35,662 nt of DNA from Alphaproteobacteria bacterium (GCA_019746225.1 JAIESE010000067.1:1-35662), one strand, 5' to 3'; shown: positions 23,992 to 35,600, numbered from the stretch's first letter. The notes: a model not told the origin generated them from the letters alone. Program-made: numbers and translations.

Positions 23992-24627
23992 ATGTCCATT
24001 TTGCCCGACCGTTGGATTCGTGAACAAGCGCTGAAGCACAAAATGATTGAACCCTTTGTGGACAATCAAGTTCGCGAAGCTGAAAGTCATGAAGATGTTT
24101 TGAAAGTGGTTAATGCCTCACAACTTTCGCGTGTGCAGAGTTCACCCCAAAAGGCCAATAGTGTTATCTCGTATGGCGTCTCCTCTTATGGATACGATGC
24201 CCGCGTGGCAGATGAATTTAAGATCTTCACAAACGTGGATAGTGCCATTGTAGACCCGAAAGCCTTTTCGCCGTCCAGTTTTGTGGATCGTAAAACCGAT
24301 GTGTGTATAATTCCCCCTAACAGCTTTGCCCTTGCCCGCACCGTCGAGTATTTCCGTGTGCCTCGCGATGTATTGGTTATTTGCCTTGGCAAGTCCACTT
24401 ACGCCCGCTGTGGAATTATCGTAAATGTCACGCCCTTAGAGCCCGAGTGGGAAGGCCACGTCACCTTAGAGTTTTCTAATACAACGCCGCTTCCGGCCAA
24501 AATTTATGCCAATGAAGGCGCTTGCCAATTCCTCTTTTTAAAGGCGGATACAGTTTGCGACGTCTCTTACCGCGACCGCCTGGGCAAATATATGGGGCAA
24601 GTAGGCGTCACCTTACCACGCCTCTAA
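23992..24627 (+). CDS. dcd: dCTP deaminase with an in-frame N-terminal insertion
   Basis: 211 residues. Deaminates dCTP to dUTP for thymidylate synthesis. Core motifs are strongly conserved: [31 protein letters not shown] (S135 and R139) and [20 protein letters not shown] (catalytic E160), ending QVGVTLPRL. Typical alphaproteobacterial Dcd is about 184-188 residues, with the N-terminal helix (IEPFVEKQVRE) running almost directly into [14 protein letters not shown]. Here about 28 residues (30-57, DNA 24079-24162) stand between FVDNQVRE and [15 protein letters not shown]. The reading frame is intact and the rest is normal, so the enzyme is likely functional with an enlarged loop. It is followed 46 bp later by murA. 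Confidence 0.95.
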   Translation: MSILPDRWIREQALKHKMIEPFVDNQVREAESHEDVLKVVNASQLSRVQSSPQKANSVISYGVSSYGYDARVADEFKIFTNVDSAIVDPKAFSPSSFVDRKTDVCIIPPNSFALARTVEYFRVPRDVLVICLGKSTYARCGIIVNVTPLEPEWEGHVTLEFSNTTPLPAKIYANEGACQFLFLKADTVCDVSYRDRLGKYMGQVGVTLPRL

Positions 24628-24673
24628 TCCCTCATCGACAATGACAAGTAATTGAAAGGACAGATAAAAGACC

Positions 24674-25939
24674 ATGCAGCAGATTAAAATCAAAGGGGGT
24701 ATTCCCCTGAAAGGGGAAATTTCCATCAGTGGCGCTAAAAATGCGGCGCTCCCCCTCATGACCGCTGCTCTCTTGACCGATGAGCCCTTGACCTTAACGA
24801 ATATGCCCGATTTGGCCGATATCACTTCGATGCTGGCGCTTCTGGATCAGCACGGCGTTCAAGTGAGCTCTGATTTAGAGAATAAGACCCTGACGCTGAC
24901 CGCAAACACAATTCACAACACAACCGCGCCTTATGACATTGTGCGTAAAATGCGTGCCTCCATATTGGTTTTAGGGCCTCTTTTGGCCCGGTGTGGCCAA
25001 GCTCAAGTCTCTTTGCCAGGTGGCTGTGCCATTGGTGTTCGACCCATTGACATCCATTTGAGTGGCTTGCAGGATTTAGGTGCCGAGATCGATTTGCTGG
25101 ACGGCTATATTCATGCAAAAGCCCCGAAGGGCCTCATCGGGACCACCATTACCATGCCCATCATTTCTGTGACCGCTACGGAAAATCTCATGATGGCCGC
25201 CACTCTTGCAAAAGGAGAGACGCGCCTTATTAATGCGGCACGTGAACCTGAGATTATTGACTTGGCCAATTGCTTGAACGCCATGGGTGCCGACATTTCG
25301 GGCGCAGGCACGGATACAATTATCATTCAAGGCATAAAAACCCTTCACGGGGCAACTCACCGGGTGATCCCTGATCGTATTGAAACAGGGACTTATGCGA
25401 TGGCAGCCGCCATCACGAAGGGGTCTATTCATTTGAAGAATACCTCTCTGGATTTGATACCATCGGCTTCGGCTCTTCTCCAAAAAGCAGGGATTACTTT
25501 GACTCCTACGGACCAGGGATTTCAGGTGAACGCCTCTTCTGGAGATATTCAAGGGGTTGACGTTATGACCGAGCCCTATCCTGGGTTTGCAACTGACCTA
25601 CAAGCCCAAATGATGGCTTTGATGAGCATTTGCAATGGGGCGTCGATGGTCACAGAAACCATTTGGGAGAACCGTTTTATGCATGTGCCGGAACTGTGCC
25701 GAATGGGAGCAAACATCACGGTTCATAGCTCTTCTGCTCTTGTTCGGGGTGTCCCTAACCTGCGGGGAGCCCCTGTTATGGCAACTGACTTGCGGGCATC
25801 GGTCTGTTTAGTGTTGGCTGGCCTTGCGGCCGAAGGAGAAACTTTAATTAGTCGCGTTTATCATCTTGATCGCGGATACGAACGGGTGGAAGATAAGTTA
25901 GGAAGATGTGGAGCGCATATCGAACGAATCGCTGAATAA
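24674..25939 (+). CDS. murA: UDP-N-acetylglucosamine 1-carboxyvinyltransferase MurA
   Basis: 421 residues, the usual length. First committed step of peptidoglycan synthesis: transfers enolpyruvate from PEP to UDP-GlcNAc in the cytoplasm. K22-N23 ([12 protein letters not shown]) and the catalytic cysteine C118 in the loop [10 protein letters not shown] are present, so it should be fosfomycin-sensitive (a Cys-to-Asp change would confer resistance). Later signatures include [11 protein letters not shown] and the [20 protein letters not shown] block. AAAGGACAGA precedes the ATG. DUF2948 follows 10 bp after the stop, as in many alphaproteobacteria. Confidence 0.97.
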   Translation: MQQIKIKGGIPLKGEISISGAKNAALPLMTAALLTDEPLTLTNMPDLADITSMLALLDQHGVQVSSDLENKTLTLTANTIHNTTAPYDIVRKMRASILVLGPLLARCGQAQVSLPGGCAIGVRPIDIHLSGLQDLGAEIDLLDGYIHAKAPKGLIGTTITMPIISVTATENLMMAATLAKGETRLINAAREPEIIDLANCLNAMGADISGAGTDTIIIQGIKTLHGATHRVIPDRIETGTYAMAAAITKGSIHLKNTSLDLIPSASALLQKAGITLTPTDQGFQVNASSGDIQGVDVMTEPYPGFATDLQAQMMALMSICNGASMVTETIWENRFMHVPELCRMGANITVHSSSALVRGVPNLRGAPVMATDLRASVCLVLAGLAAEGETLISRVYHLDRGYERVEDKLGRCGAHIERIAE

Positions 25940-25949
25940 AGGAGTTCGC

Positions 25950-26429
25950 ATGACCAAGGATTTTGTGCCACTTCGGCTACTCGCCCATGATGAAGAAGAC
26001 CTAACAATAATGGCAGCCCACCTGCAGGATGCCTTACTCCCCTTGGTTTCTATGGTTTATGAACCAAAACAAGCCACCTTTACCCTGTTAGCGAATAGAT
26101 TCTGTTGGGAACACCCCCCCGTCGACCATGAAGGCCAGCCGATGTATCACCGCATTCACTCCGGCATCACCTTCAAAAATATTGATAAAGTTCATCATCG
26201 CGGATTTGATCGCAAAGGCAAGACCCGGATACTCAACCTTTTGACGATTCATGCGAAAAGAGCAGGCGCCATTCACCTTGTCTGCTCCCAAGCCCATGAA
26301 ATTCGCCTTGAAACAAAGGATTTGCACTGCCATTTAGGCGATTTGCATCATCCTTGGCCTACCCGAAAGAAGCCAATGCATATTCATGAACATATTGAAG
26401 CATTGCAAGGAGCGGGTTTATTAAAATAA
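25950..26429 (+). CDS. DUF2948 family protein
   Basis: 159 residues from the ATG at 25950, chosen for its AAAGGAG ribosome binding site; the frame is open further upstream into murA. It matches the alphaproteobacterial DUF2948 family by sequence style (LRLLAHDEEDLTIMAAHLQD, HRIHSGITFKNIDKVHHRGF, then DLHCHLGDLHHPWPTRKKPMH) and by its standard place after murA. The function is unknown. It has no signal peptide or membrane segment, so it is likely cytoplasmic. In many relatives hisD, a UPF0262 gene and a low-molecular-weight phosphatase gene separate it from infA; none is present here. Confidence 0.85.
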   Translation: MTKDFVPLRLLAHDEEDLTIMAAHLQDALLPLVSMVYEPKQATFTLLANRFCWEHPPVDHEGQPMYHRIHSGITFKNIDKVHHRGFDRKGKTRILNLLTIHAKRAGAIHLVCSQAHEIRLETKDLHCHLGDLHHPWPTRKKPMHIHEHIEALQGAGLLK

Positions 26430-26513
26430 AGAATGAAAGTCTTGGCTTATTATGCTAAACAGACAGTAAAATCAGTATTGGTATGATTATTTTTAGGAGC
26501 GAGTCAAAGTCGT

Positions 26514-26732
26514 ATGGCAAAAGAAGATTTAATTGAATTCAGTGGTATCGTGATCGAGCTCCTCCCCAATGCAATGTTTCGTGTTCGTTTAGAAAACGAT
26601 CATGTTATTTTAGCCCATACCTCTGGCAAGATGCGCAAAAACCGTATTCGCGTTCTGGTCGGGGACACTGTCACTGTTGAAATGACCCCCTATGATTTGA
26701 CCAAAGGTCGCATCACTTTCCGTCAGAAGTAA
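26514..26732 (+). CDS. infA: Translation initiation factor IF-1
   Basis: 72-residue S1/OB-fold protein that binds the 30S A site during initiation. The sequence is near-canonical: [39 protein letters not shown], then [20 protein letters not shown] and a KGRITFR C-terminus. TTAGGAGCG lies upstream at slightly long spacing. No clear terminator follows; a GACACC/GGTGTC hairpin at 26855-26869 lacks a T-run. Confidence 0.97.
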   Translation: MAKEDLIEFSGIVIELLPNAMFRVRLENDHVILAHTSGKMRKNRIRVLVGDTVTVEMTPYDLTKGRITFRQK

Positions 26733-26895
26733 GCTAAATTCAAGGAAAGTCCACCAAGATTCACCCCATTGGGTTATAACTCTGGCAATAAAACAGATAA
26801 CTTTAATTCATTTGATTTTCTTAACATTGCCACTACCAATTGTCGTCATCCACAGACACCTTCGGTGTCACCTGTTTCCATGACTCATTAGTATC

Positions 26896-27738
26896 TCAAC
26901 TTGCTTCTTTTTGCTTCCTAGGTTTTGTATCCTCAGAGATTTTTTCTTCTTTAACCTGAACTAGATCAATATCTATTTTTCCTGTACCAAAGTTTTTAAA
27001 TGATTGCAGGGCCAAATCCCTCAAAGTTAGTCCAGTCCGTGTTTTCAAGCGTGCCAGGTGCGTTTCAACTGTCCGGGGAGACATGGAAAGAATAGACCCT
27101 ATTTCCTTATAGGATTTGCCCTCTTGTAAGAGCTGTAAACAAAGGGCTTCATAGGTCGTTATGTAATCATTTAAGCCTTCCCCAATTTTGAAACGAGACG
27201 ACCGCTGAGGTAAAAAGAAAGGCCTGCCACTCAGTCCAGGTTTCAACGTTACACCCTTAATGCGTTGCTGGCTTATTTTTTCAATGAGCGCTTTGGCTAT
27301 CTTAGGGAAAAGTTCAGAGAACATTTGAAGATCTTTCAAGATTTGAAGGTAGTATGATGAGGGTGAAAGATGCAGTTCTGACATTGCGAATGTTGTACAA
27401 TCGTAAAACTTTTTTCGCCGGCTAATGATCGTGAGACCATGATAAATTTGATTCTCTTCACGGGTTAAAGAATGGACTTCCGGTGTTAAGAATTCATCCC
27501 AGAAATAGATTGGTGATTGGTGGATATATGTTGGAATCGTGTAGGAGGGTTCAACGAAATTATTTTCAAAAAAATCTTTAAAAAACATAGGGTTGTTTGC
27601 CAAAACAATATACGACTCATCTTTATAGATTCGTTTAAACTGAAAGTAAGATAATCCACGCGGAACAATAAAAAACTTACATATATTATCAACAGCTTCT
27701 GCGATAAGAGCCAAGTTTTTAAAATCTATGTTTTGCAT
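26896..27738 (-). CDS. LuxR-type transcriptional regulator
   Basis: 280 residues from the ATG at 27738. AAGGA is 8 nt upstream of it; the in-frame ATG at 27747 would sit right on that sequence. The C-terminal LuxR/GerE helix-turn-helix is clear: LCLQLLQEGKSYKEIGSILS and MSPRTVETHLARLKTRTG. The N-terminal 180 residues (GLSYFQFKRIYKDESYIVLA, FFENNFVEPSYTIPTYIHQS) have the mixed alpha/beta look of an autoinducer- or PAS-like sensor domain, but I cannot identify acyl-homoserine-lactone contacts with confidence. No luxI synthase is nearby, so it is a LuxR solo. The tail is Lys/Glu-rich. Its targets are unknown; the prepilin or RTX gene nearby are possible but unproven. Confidence 0.8.
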   Translation of the reverse strand: MQNIDFKNLALIAEAVDNICKFFIVPRGLSYFQFKRIYKDESYIVLANNPMFFKDFFENNFVEPSYTIPTYIHQSPIYFWDEFLTPEVHSLTREENQIYHGLTIISRRKKFYDCTTFAMSELHLSPSSYYLQILKDLQMFSELFPKIAKALIEKISQQRIKGVTLKPGLSGRPFFLPQRSSRFKIGEGLNDYITTYEALCLQLLQEGKSYKEIGSILSMSPRTVETHLARLKTRTGLTLRDLALQSFKNFGTGKIDIDLVQVKEEKISEDTKPRKQKEAS

Positions 27739-27747
27739 CAGTAACAT

Positions 27748-28122
27748 CCTTATATTTAACTGGATGAACCTCCGAAACTAAGACAGAACTTATTTAATAT
27801 CCATCATTGCAAGTAATTACTGCTGCAATTTATCAGAGTATCAGTGCAAGTTTTTTAGCACAGACCCACAATAAAACACGTACGGGATCAACCCTGACAA
27901 AGATTCTTCATAATCTCTATACTGTTCATCATGTCTGGCTAGTAAGGGATTATATTTCAAGATGTCGCTTTCATGGATCTATGAGAACTTACTACCAAAT
28001 AATTTAGAAGTAACGTCAAGTTACCCATAAATGGAGAACATATTTGTTCTCAAGGGCCACGCGGAGCCCCAATCCGCGACCAATCTTCCTCCTTCATCAA
28101 CTGAGTTTGGAGTAACTCTCAT
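27748..28122. other. 375-bp non-coding region between lysE and luxR-type gene
   Basis: No gene is supported. The part next to the LuxR-type gene holds its promoter. Near the lysE 3' end a perfect 7-bp inverted repeat, GAGAACA-TATT-TGTTCTC (28034-28051), could be a weak lysE terminator, although no T-run follows, or an operator. Nothing else stands out. Confidence 0.4.
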
Positions 28123-28767
28123 TCAACCTGTACACATTATATCCTGCATACCGAAGATGAGCATTAAGGCAATTAGCCACATCACACACCCTATGATAAA
28201 GTCCAGTATTTTCCAGGCGATAGGCTTTTGAAACAAGGGTCCGAGAAACTGCGCTCCAAATCCCAAACTAAAAAACCAGACAAAGGAGGCAACGATCGCA
28301 CCTAAGGTGAAATAAAAGCGTTCAAAGGATGGGAATTGCGCGCCGATACTGCCCACCAAAACGACCGTGTCTAGATATACATGCGGGTTTAAAAGACTTA
28401 ACGCTAACACAGTTGTGATGGACTCTTTAAGAGTCGGCATATGTCCTCTTCCCTTATTTATCTTCAAGGATTCAGTCTTAAAAATGCTGCGAAAGGAACG
28501 CAAGCCATAGTAAAAGAGAAAAGCCGCCCCACCCCACCGTGCAATGGCCAAAAGGAGACTGCTAGAGGTTAAGAGGCGCCCAAACCCTCCGACACCCAAC
28601 ATGATGAGAAAAGCATCAATGACGGCACAAATCAGGACCGTGACCAACACATGATTTTTCAGAATACCTTGCTTCAAGACAAAGGCATTCTGAGCGCCAA
28701 TAGCGATAATGAGACCTGCGCCCGTTCCAAATCCTTCGAGTAAGGGTGTAATACATACATGAGCCAT
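28123..28767 (-). CDS. LysE/ArgO-family amino-acid exporter
   Basis: 214-residue inner-membrane protein with six hydrophobic segments. Family signatures are near the start (GLIIAIGAQNAFVLKQGILK, the G.IIAIGAQNAFVL motif of LysE/ArgO) and in ALSLLNPHVYLDTVVLVGSI (the conserved NPH.YLDT block, closest to ArgO/LysE rather than the RhtB group). Likely exports basic amino acids such as lysine or arginine. No LysG/ArgP regulator is adjacent. It is on the same strand as the prepilin-like gene upstream (78 bp away) but probably separately transcribed. Confidence 0.88.
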   Translation of the reverse strand: MAHVCITPLLEGFGTGAGLIIAIGAQNAFVLKQGILKNHVLVTVLICAVIDAFLIMLGVGGFGRLLTSSSLLLAIARWGGAAFLFYYGLRSFRSIFKTESLKINKGRGHMPTLKESITTVLALSLLNPHVYLDTVVLVGSIGAQFPSFERFYFTLGAIVASFVWFFSLGFGAQFLGPLFQKPIAWKILDFIIGCVMWLIALMLIFGMQDIMCTG

Positions 28768-28845
28768 GGAAGGGTCCCTTTCAGAAGTGTATATTCCTGA
28801 TCTATTCGTATAATTTTTTCAAATCGTACGCAAGAGTCGAACCGT

Positions 28846-29601
28846 TTACTTTTCCTCACTGCCAGTCTTTTTTTGGTCCTCCTTTTTTGGTAGGACAGGA
28901 GCTTCATAGGAAGTCTTTTCAGGGGTCGATCGGGTGCAAGGAGCACGACCATAAATGGCAAGAAGATTCTGGGCCGTGACCCAAACAACCTTATGAGAAA
29001 AGGGATTTGCGGGATCATAACTGATCGGGCGATCGATAACTTGATCCCTCGACTGAGTGTTGAGTTCCTCATCTTTTCCAATGGGTGGCGGATGTGAGGG
29101 ATTTGGATACGCCCCCCTTCCTTGGGGCCCGTGACTGATCAACGCAACGGCAATTTTTGTAGAGCTTGCTTCCTTTTCTCCTCCCTTAACCGTTAACTGT
29201 ATATTTTGATTCAATAGATAACATAAGTTACCTCCCAATTGCCTTATCAGTTCAGTGGGTGTTTTAGCGAAAACATCATCAACCTTATAGGTAAACCAGC
29301 GGTGATACCCATCCTTTGCGAGAGCTTCAGGTATGCCTAACGCGCCAAAAGGAACAATCCCCTGTACCCGGCCGGGAGTGCTCTTACCTGTAAAGTCACC
29401 GGCATAAGGCAACTTTTTGTGTTGAAGGGCATAGCTCGAAAGCGCAAAAAGGATTTTTTCTTGATTCTGGGTAGTTGTTGAAGCCTTTTGCCACTCCATC
29501 ATGACTTTGAGCGCAGGCATGGTCAGACCACCGATCAACCCAATGATAATTAACACAACGGCCATTTCAATGAGGGAAAAACCAGGAAGATTGCGGCGCA
29601 T
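28846..29601 (-). CDS. Prepilin-like protein with type IV pilin N-terminus
   Basis: 251 residues. Starts with a type III (prepilin) leader, MRRNLPG, cut before FSLIEMAVVLIIIGLIGGL. It has the N-methylated Phe+1 and Glu+5 and a long hydrophobic helix, so it should be processed by a PilD-type peptidase. The globular part contains two Cys (GGNLCYLL and GRAPCTRS) and YHRWFTYKVDD; the C-terminus is Pro/Lys/Glu-rich. It is larger than major pilins and resembles minor pilins or pseudopilins. It is the only pilus-type protein here besides the secretin at 5771-7432, about 21 kb away. It lies between lysE and the RTX gene, all on the minus strand. Confidence 0.8.
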   Translation of the reverse strand: MRRNLPGFSLIEMAVVLIIIGLIGGLTMPALKVMMEWQKASTTTQNQEKILFALSSYALQHKKLPYAGDFTGKSTPGRVQGIVPFGALGIPEALAKDGYHRWFTYKVDDVFAKTPTELIRQLGGNLCYLLNQNIQLTVKGGEKEASSTKIAVALISHGPQGRGAYPNPSHPPPIGKDEELNTQSRDQVIDRPISYDPANPFSHKVVWVTAQNLLAIYGRAPCTRSTPEKTSYEAPVLPKKEDQKKTGSEEK

Positions 29602-29691
29602 GGTCAGTTTCGACTTTTTCTGTTTTTCTAAAGAACTACCATACCCTTACAACCAAAAGAAGAGTTATTTGAAGCGGAGAATTCTTTCAAC

Positions 29692-32600
29692 TTAAACAAA
29701 AGTTACATTTGTAACTGAAGCATTTAATGCTTCCAAGGCTGCAAAGCTTGAAAGGGTGATATCATAGAAGGTTATTGACCCGCCTCCCGAAAATGTTACA
29801 ACGGTATCGTCTATTCCCGCCAAACCACCAACAGATGTTGTTGTAAAGGTGCTTGAAGCATCAAGCAGGGCAAGATTGGCTCCAGCTCCCTTGAATTGCA
29901 AAATATCTGCATTAGCACCCGTCGCTGTAAGGTCCACAATAATATCTGCATCATTACCGACTTTTCCAAGTCCTCCAATCGTGTCTAATTGAAACACAAA
30001 TGTGTCACTACTGGTGCCGCCGGTTAAGATGTTCGTATTAATATCTCCTTCTAGGGTATCACTAAAGGCAGAACCGAGAAGATTTTCAATACCTGTAAAT
30101 GTGTCTCCTAGAGCTTCCCCTGTGTTTGATGCGGGCACAGACAAAGATGCAGAAACCCCTGTCGCAGCATTTGTGTAGGATGCAGTGTCAATTCCTAAAC
30201 CACCATTTAGAGTATCTCCCCCTAAACCGCCTTCAAGAATATTGTCTCCATTATTTCCCGTCAGAATGTCGCTAAAGGCAGAACCCCGGAGATTTTCGAT
30301 ACTGGTATAAGTATCCCCTAAAGCATCTCCGGTATTAGACCCAGGTGTGAGAAGAGATGCAGTTACACCTCCTAAAGCTGTTTCATAAGAAGCGATGTCA
30401 GTCCCCGTTCCCCCATCTAGGGAGTCAGCTCCAGCCCCTCCAATCAAAAGATCATTTCCAGCATTGCCGGACAGACTGTTCGCTGATGCATTCCCATTGA
30501 GTACGTCATCGAATATTGATCCGAGAAGATTTTCAATGTTCGCATATGTGTCCCCAAAAGCTTCGCCTGTATTTGTGGCTGGTAATGAGAGAGAGGCAGA
30601 TACCCCTGTTGTAGCATTAGAGTAGGACGCAGTATCAACACCAAGGCCACCATCGAGTGTATCCGCCCCTAATCCCCCCTCAAGGACGTTCACCCCACTA
30701 TCCCCTGTCAGGGTGTCATTGAATGACGATCCCCGTAAATTTTCAACACTAGTGTAAGTATCTCCCGCTGCATCTCCTGTGTTTGATCCAGGCGTAAGAA
30801 GTGATGCAGTAACCCCCACCAAAGCTGTCTCATATGAAGCCGTATCAGTTCCATTTCCACCATTCAAGATATCACCATCAACTCCTCCGATAAGAATATC
30901 ATTGCCATCGTCACCGTTAAGTGTATCAATCCCTTCATTCCCATTTAAGGTATCTACTCCAGCATCGCCATTTAGGATGTTAGCATTTGCATCTCCTGTG
31001 AGGGTATCATTGAAGGCAGATCCACGTATATTCTCGAAGTTAGAGTAGATATCCCCAACAGCACTACCACCACTCGCTTTCAATGCGGCTGTGGCTCCGG
31101 TAAAATTGATAGTTACAGCTGCAGAAGAATGCTCGTAGGACAAGGTGTCACCTGCTAATGTATTACTACCCCCATCAAGAGTATCTGCCCCAAGGCCACC
31201 TTCTATGACATTGTTTCCATTATCGCCAATGAGGGTATCACTAAAAGCAGAACCAAGAAGAATTTCAATGCTCGTATAGGTGTCCCCAATAGCTTCGCCG
31301 GTATTTGTGGCTGGCAATAAGAGAGACGCAGAAACACCTGTTGTTGCATTTGCGTAGGACGCAGTATCAAGACCAAGGCCGCCATTCATTTGGTCTCCAC
31401 CTTGCCTTCCTTCCAGGACATTGTCTCCATTATCACCCGTGAGGATATCATCAAAATCAGACCCGCGGAGATTGTCGATATTGCTATAAGTGTCTCCCAA
31501 TGCATCACCTGTATTTATCGCGGGTGTTGTCAATGATGCTGTAACGCCTGTCAAAGCAGTCTCATAAGAAGCTATGTCAATGCCACTTGTCCCATTCAGG
31601 ATATCGGCTCCAGATCCGCCAATCAGAACATCATTGCCATTTCCTCCATTAAGGGTATCATTATCAGCACTTCCATCTAAAATATCGTCACCATCGTCGC
31701 CATTTAGAATATCATTTTCAGTACCGCCAATCAGGATATCATTTCCACTGCCGCCGTTTAAGGTATCCGCGCCTGCGTTACCGGCTAGGGTGTCATTTCC
31801 TGTGTTTCCATTTAATATGTTTGCGTTTGCATCCCCTGTAAGAGTGTCATTAAATGCAGAGCCTCGGATATTTTCGAAGTTGGTGTATATATCTCCTGTA
31901 GCGTCACCACCATTGGCTCTCAAGATAGCTGTAGCGCCAGTGAAATCAATAGTTACGCTGGCAGCAGAGTGTTCATAGGAAAGAGTATCTCCCAAAATTG
32001 TGTTCCCGCCCCCATCAAGCGTATCAGCTTCTATACCTCCTTCAATAAGGTTGTCAGAAGAATTGCCTGTGAGAGTATCCATAAAGGCAGATCCTCGTAA
32101 ATTTTCGATTGAAGAAAGTGTGTCCCCCGTGGCATCCCCGTCAGAAATGAAACTCGCTGCTCCTGTATTATCCAGAATAACAGTAACACCAGCATCGGAA
32201 TGTTCATATGATGCGGTATCGATTCCAGATCCACCGTTTATCTGATCTGCGCCACCCCCTCCTTCCAGGACATTGTTTGCCGTATTTCCTGTAAGAATGT
32301 CATTAAAAGTAGATCCTCTTATATTTTCGAAATTGCTGTACACATCCCCTGTAGCATCACCTCCGTTGGCTTTTAGGATGGCGGTAGCACCAGTAAAATC
32401 TATCGTAACTCCTGCAGAAGAATGCTCATAGGATAAGGTGTCACCATCTGTTGCATTACTACCCCCATCAAGATTATCTCCCCCTAAGCCCCCCTCAATT
32501 TCATTGTCAGAAGCATTGCCTGTTAGAATATCGTTAAAATTAGATCCTCTTAGATTTTGAATATTTTGATATGTGTCTCCTGCCGCATCTCCCGTATTTA

Positions 32601-35600
32601 TGTTGGGTGCATTTAAAGAGGCAGTAACCCCAATAAGAGCCGTTTCATAAGAAGCTGTATTAATGTTAGCTTCCCCATTTAAGGCATCAGCACCGGAGCC
32701 TCCAATAAGAATATCATTGCCGTTTCCCCCAACTAGGGTATCATTGTCAGCTCCTCCGTCTAAAATATCGTCACCATCAGAGCCAATTAAAAGATCAGTC
32801 CCAGCATTTCCAATGAGGAGATCGTTACCCGCATTGCCATTTATCAAATTATTATTGGCATCTCCTTCGAGAGTGTCATCAAAAGCAGATCCCGTAAGGT
32901 TTTCGATGCTAATGTAAGTATCTCCCAATGCATCTCCAGTGTTTGACGCCGGTGTTAAGAGAGAGGCGGTAACTGAAGTTAAGGCCGTTGCATACGAAGC
33001 CGTATCAGTACCATTTCCGCCATCAAGAACATCGGCGCCAGAACCGCCATCCAAAATATCATTACCATCGCCCCCAATAAGCGTATCGATACCCCCATTT
33101 CCAGTTAAGGTATCAGCTCCGCCACCACCAGATAATACATTTGCATTGCCATCGCCAGTGAGGCTGTCGTTAGATGAAGATCCTCGAATATTTTCGAAAT
33201 TAGTGTAAACATCCCCTATAGCATCGCCACCGAAGGCTCTTAAGGCAGCGGTAGCCCCTGTAAAATTAATAGTTACTCCCGATAAAGAATGTTCGTAGGA
33301 CAAAGTATCTCCAAAGCTCGTGTTGCCACCACCATTAAGCGTGTCTAATGAGGAACCTCCTTCAATAACATTGTCTGAATCATTTCCTGTGAGAACATCG
33401 TTTAAAGAGGATCCACGAAGATTTTCGATCGAACTAAAAGTGTCTCCCACCGTATCTCCCCCGGAAAGGGAGCTTGCTGATCCATCATTCGCTAAAACAA
33501 TTGTAACGGCAGCAAAAGAATGCTCATAGGAAGCGGTATCATTCCCCAAACCCCCATCTAGTTGATCTGCGCCAAGTCCTCCTTCTAGGCTATTGTCTGA
33601 ATCATTTCCTGTGAGAATATCATTTAAAGAGGATCCACGAAGATTTTCGATCGAACTAAAGGTGTCTCCTACCGCATCCCCTCCTGAAGTGGTACTTGCC
33701 GAACCGTCATTCGCTAAAACAATTGTAACGGCAGCAGAAGAATGCTCATAGGAAGCGGTATCACTCCCTAAACCTCCATCTAGCTGATCTGCGCCAAGTC
33801 CTCCTTCTAGAGTATTATCTGCTCTATTTCCGATGAGGGTATCCCCAAAAGAAGACCCCCGGATATTTTCGAAATTCGTGTAAATATCTCCTTCAGCATC
33901 CCCCCCACTAGCCTTTAAGTCAGGAGATGCGCCCGTAAAATTGATAGTGACGGACGCGGATGAGTGCTCATATGACAGAGTGTCTCCTGAGCTTGTATTG
34001 TTACCGCCGTCTAGCTGGTCTGCACCAATTCCCCCCTCTAGTGCATTGTCAACAGTGTTTCCTGTGAGAATGTCATTAAAAGCTGATCCTCGAAGATTTT
34101 CTATGCTATTATAGGTATCTCCAGCTGCATCTCCAGTATTTGAGGCGGGTGTAAGAAGTGAAGCCGTAACCCCAAATGTAGAAGTTTCATAGGAAGCCGT
34201 GTCAGTGCCTGTTCCTCCGTTAAGTGTGTCTGCCTCACCTCCCCCAATCAGGGTATCATTTCCTACATTCCCATTTAATAAATTAGCACCTTCATCCCCA
34301 TACAGAGTGTCATCAAAAGCAGACCCATTCAGATTTTCAATGCTATTATATGTATCTCCTGTGGCTTCTCCGGTGTTTAATGCCGGCGTTAGAAGGGAGG
34401 CGGTGACGCCAGTTAAGGCATTGCTGTAAGAAGCTGTGTCTGAACCAAGACCACCGTCCATTTGATCAGCACCCTGTCCACCTTCAATTAAGTTATTATT
34501 ATCATCACCAATCAAGATATCATCAAAATTAGATCCCCGAAGATTCTCAATACTAATATAAGTATCTCCCGCGGCATCTCCTGTATTTGATGCCGGTGTT
34601 TGAAGAGATACCGTAACCCCTGTTAAGGCGGAGGCGTAAGAAGCCGTATCAGTGTTAGCTCCTCCATCTAAGACATCTGCCCCTGCTCCGCCGGTGAGGA
34701 CATCATTTCCACTGCCGCCGCTTAGGATATTGCCATTGGCATCTCCAATGAGCGTGTCATTAAATACGGAGCCAGTAAGATTGTCGATGCTATTATAAGT
34801 ATCCCCTGCGGCGTCTCCTGTATTTGATGCCGGTGTGAGGAGGGAGGCAGTAACACCAATTGAAGCAGTCACATAGGATGCTGTGTCATTGCCACTTCCT
34901 CCATCTAAGACATCGGCGCCTGATCCACCAATGAGCGTGTCATTATCATTCCCCCCATTTAAAGTGTCATTATCACCTCCGCCATCTAAGGTGTCATTGC
35001 CGTCATCGCCATTGAGGATATCTGCCCCAGCATTGCCTAATAGAGCGTCATCCCCAATATTTCCGCTGAGGACGTTCCCATTAATATCTCCCGTGAGAAT
35101 ATCGTTAAAAGCTGATCCACGGAGATTTTCGATGCTAATGTACGTATCCCCTTGCGCATCTCCGGTGTTTAATGCCGGGGTTAGAAAAGAAGCGGTAACT
35201 CCAGTTAAGGCGGTTTCATAGGAAGCCGTATCAGAGCCCGTTCCCCCGTTTAGAATGTCTGCCCCACTTCCCCCAATGAGGGTGTCATTTCCTACATTGC
35301 CGTTTAAACTATTAGAACCTTCATTGCCAACAAGAGTGTCGTCAAAGTTTGATCCAATAAGGTTTTCAATGCTAATGTACGTATCCCCTGCAGCATCTCC
35401 TGTATTTGATGCCGGTGTGAGAAGAGATGCCGTAACCCCCGTTAAGGCGGAGGTGTAAGAAGCTGTATCAGTGTTAGCTCCTCCATCTAAGACGTCTGCT
35501 CCGGCTCCTCCGGTGAGGACATCATTTCCATTGCCGCCGCTTAGGATATTGCCATTGGCATCTCCAATGAGCGTGTCATTAAATCCGGAGCCAGTAAGAT

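Noticed and set aside
26855..26869. GACACC-TTC-GGTGTC hairpin as the infA terminator
   Set aside because: The stem is short, the loop is tight and there is no T-run; it lies over 120 bp past the stop.
28034..28051. GAGAACA-TATT-TGTTCTC as a LexA/SOS operator
   Set aside because: The half-site spacing (GAAC-N6-GTTC) fits neither the alphaproteobacterial GTTC-N7-GTTC nor the Gram-positive GAAC-N4-GTTC box.
34872..34874. GTG at 34872 as start of the RTX protein
   Set aside because: The frame is open upstream to the window end with the same repeats, so this is an internal codon and the gene is partial.
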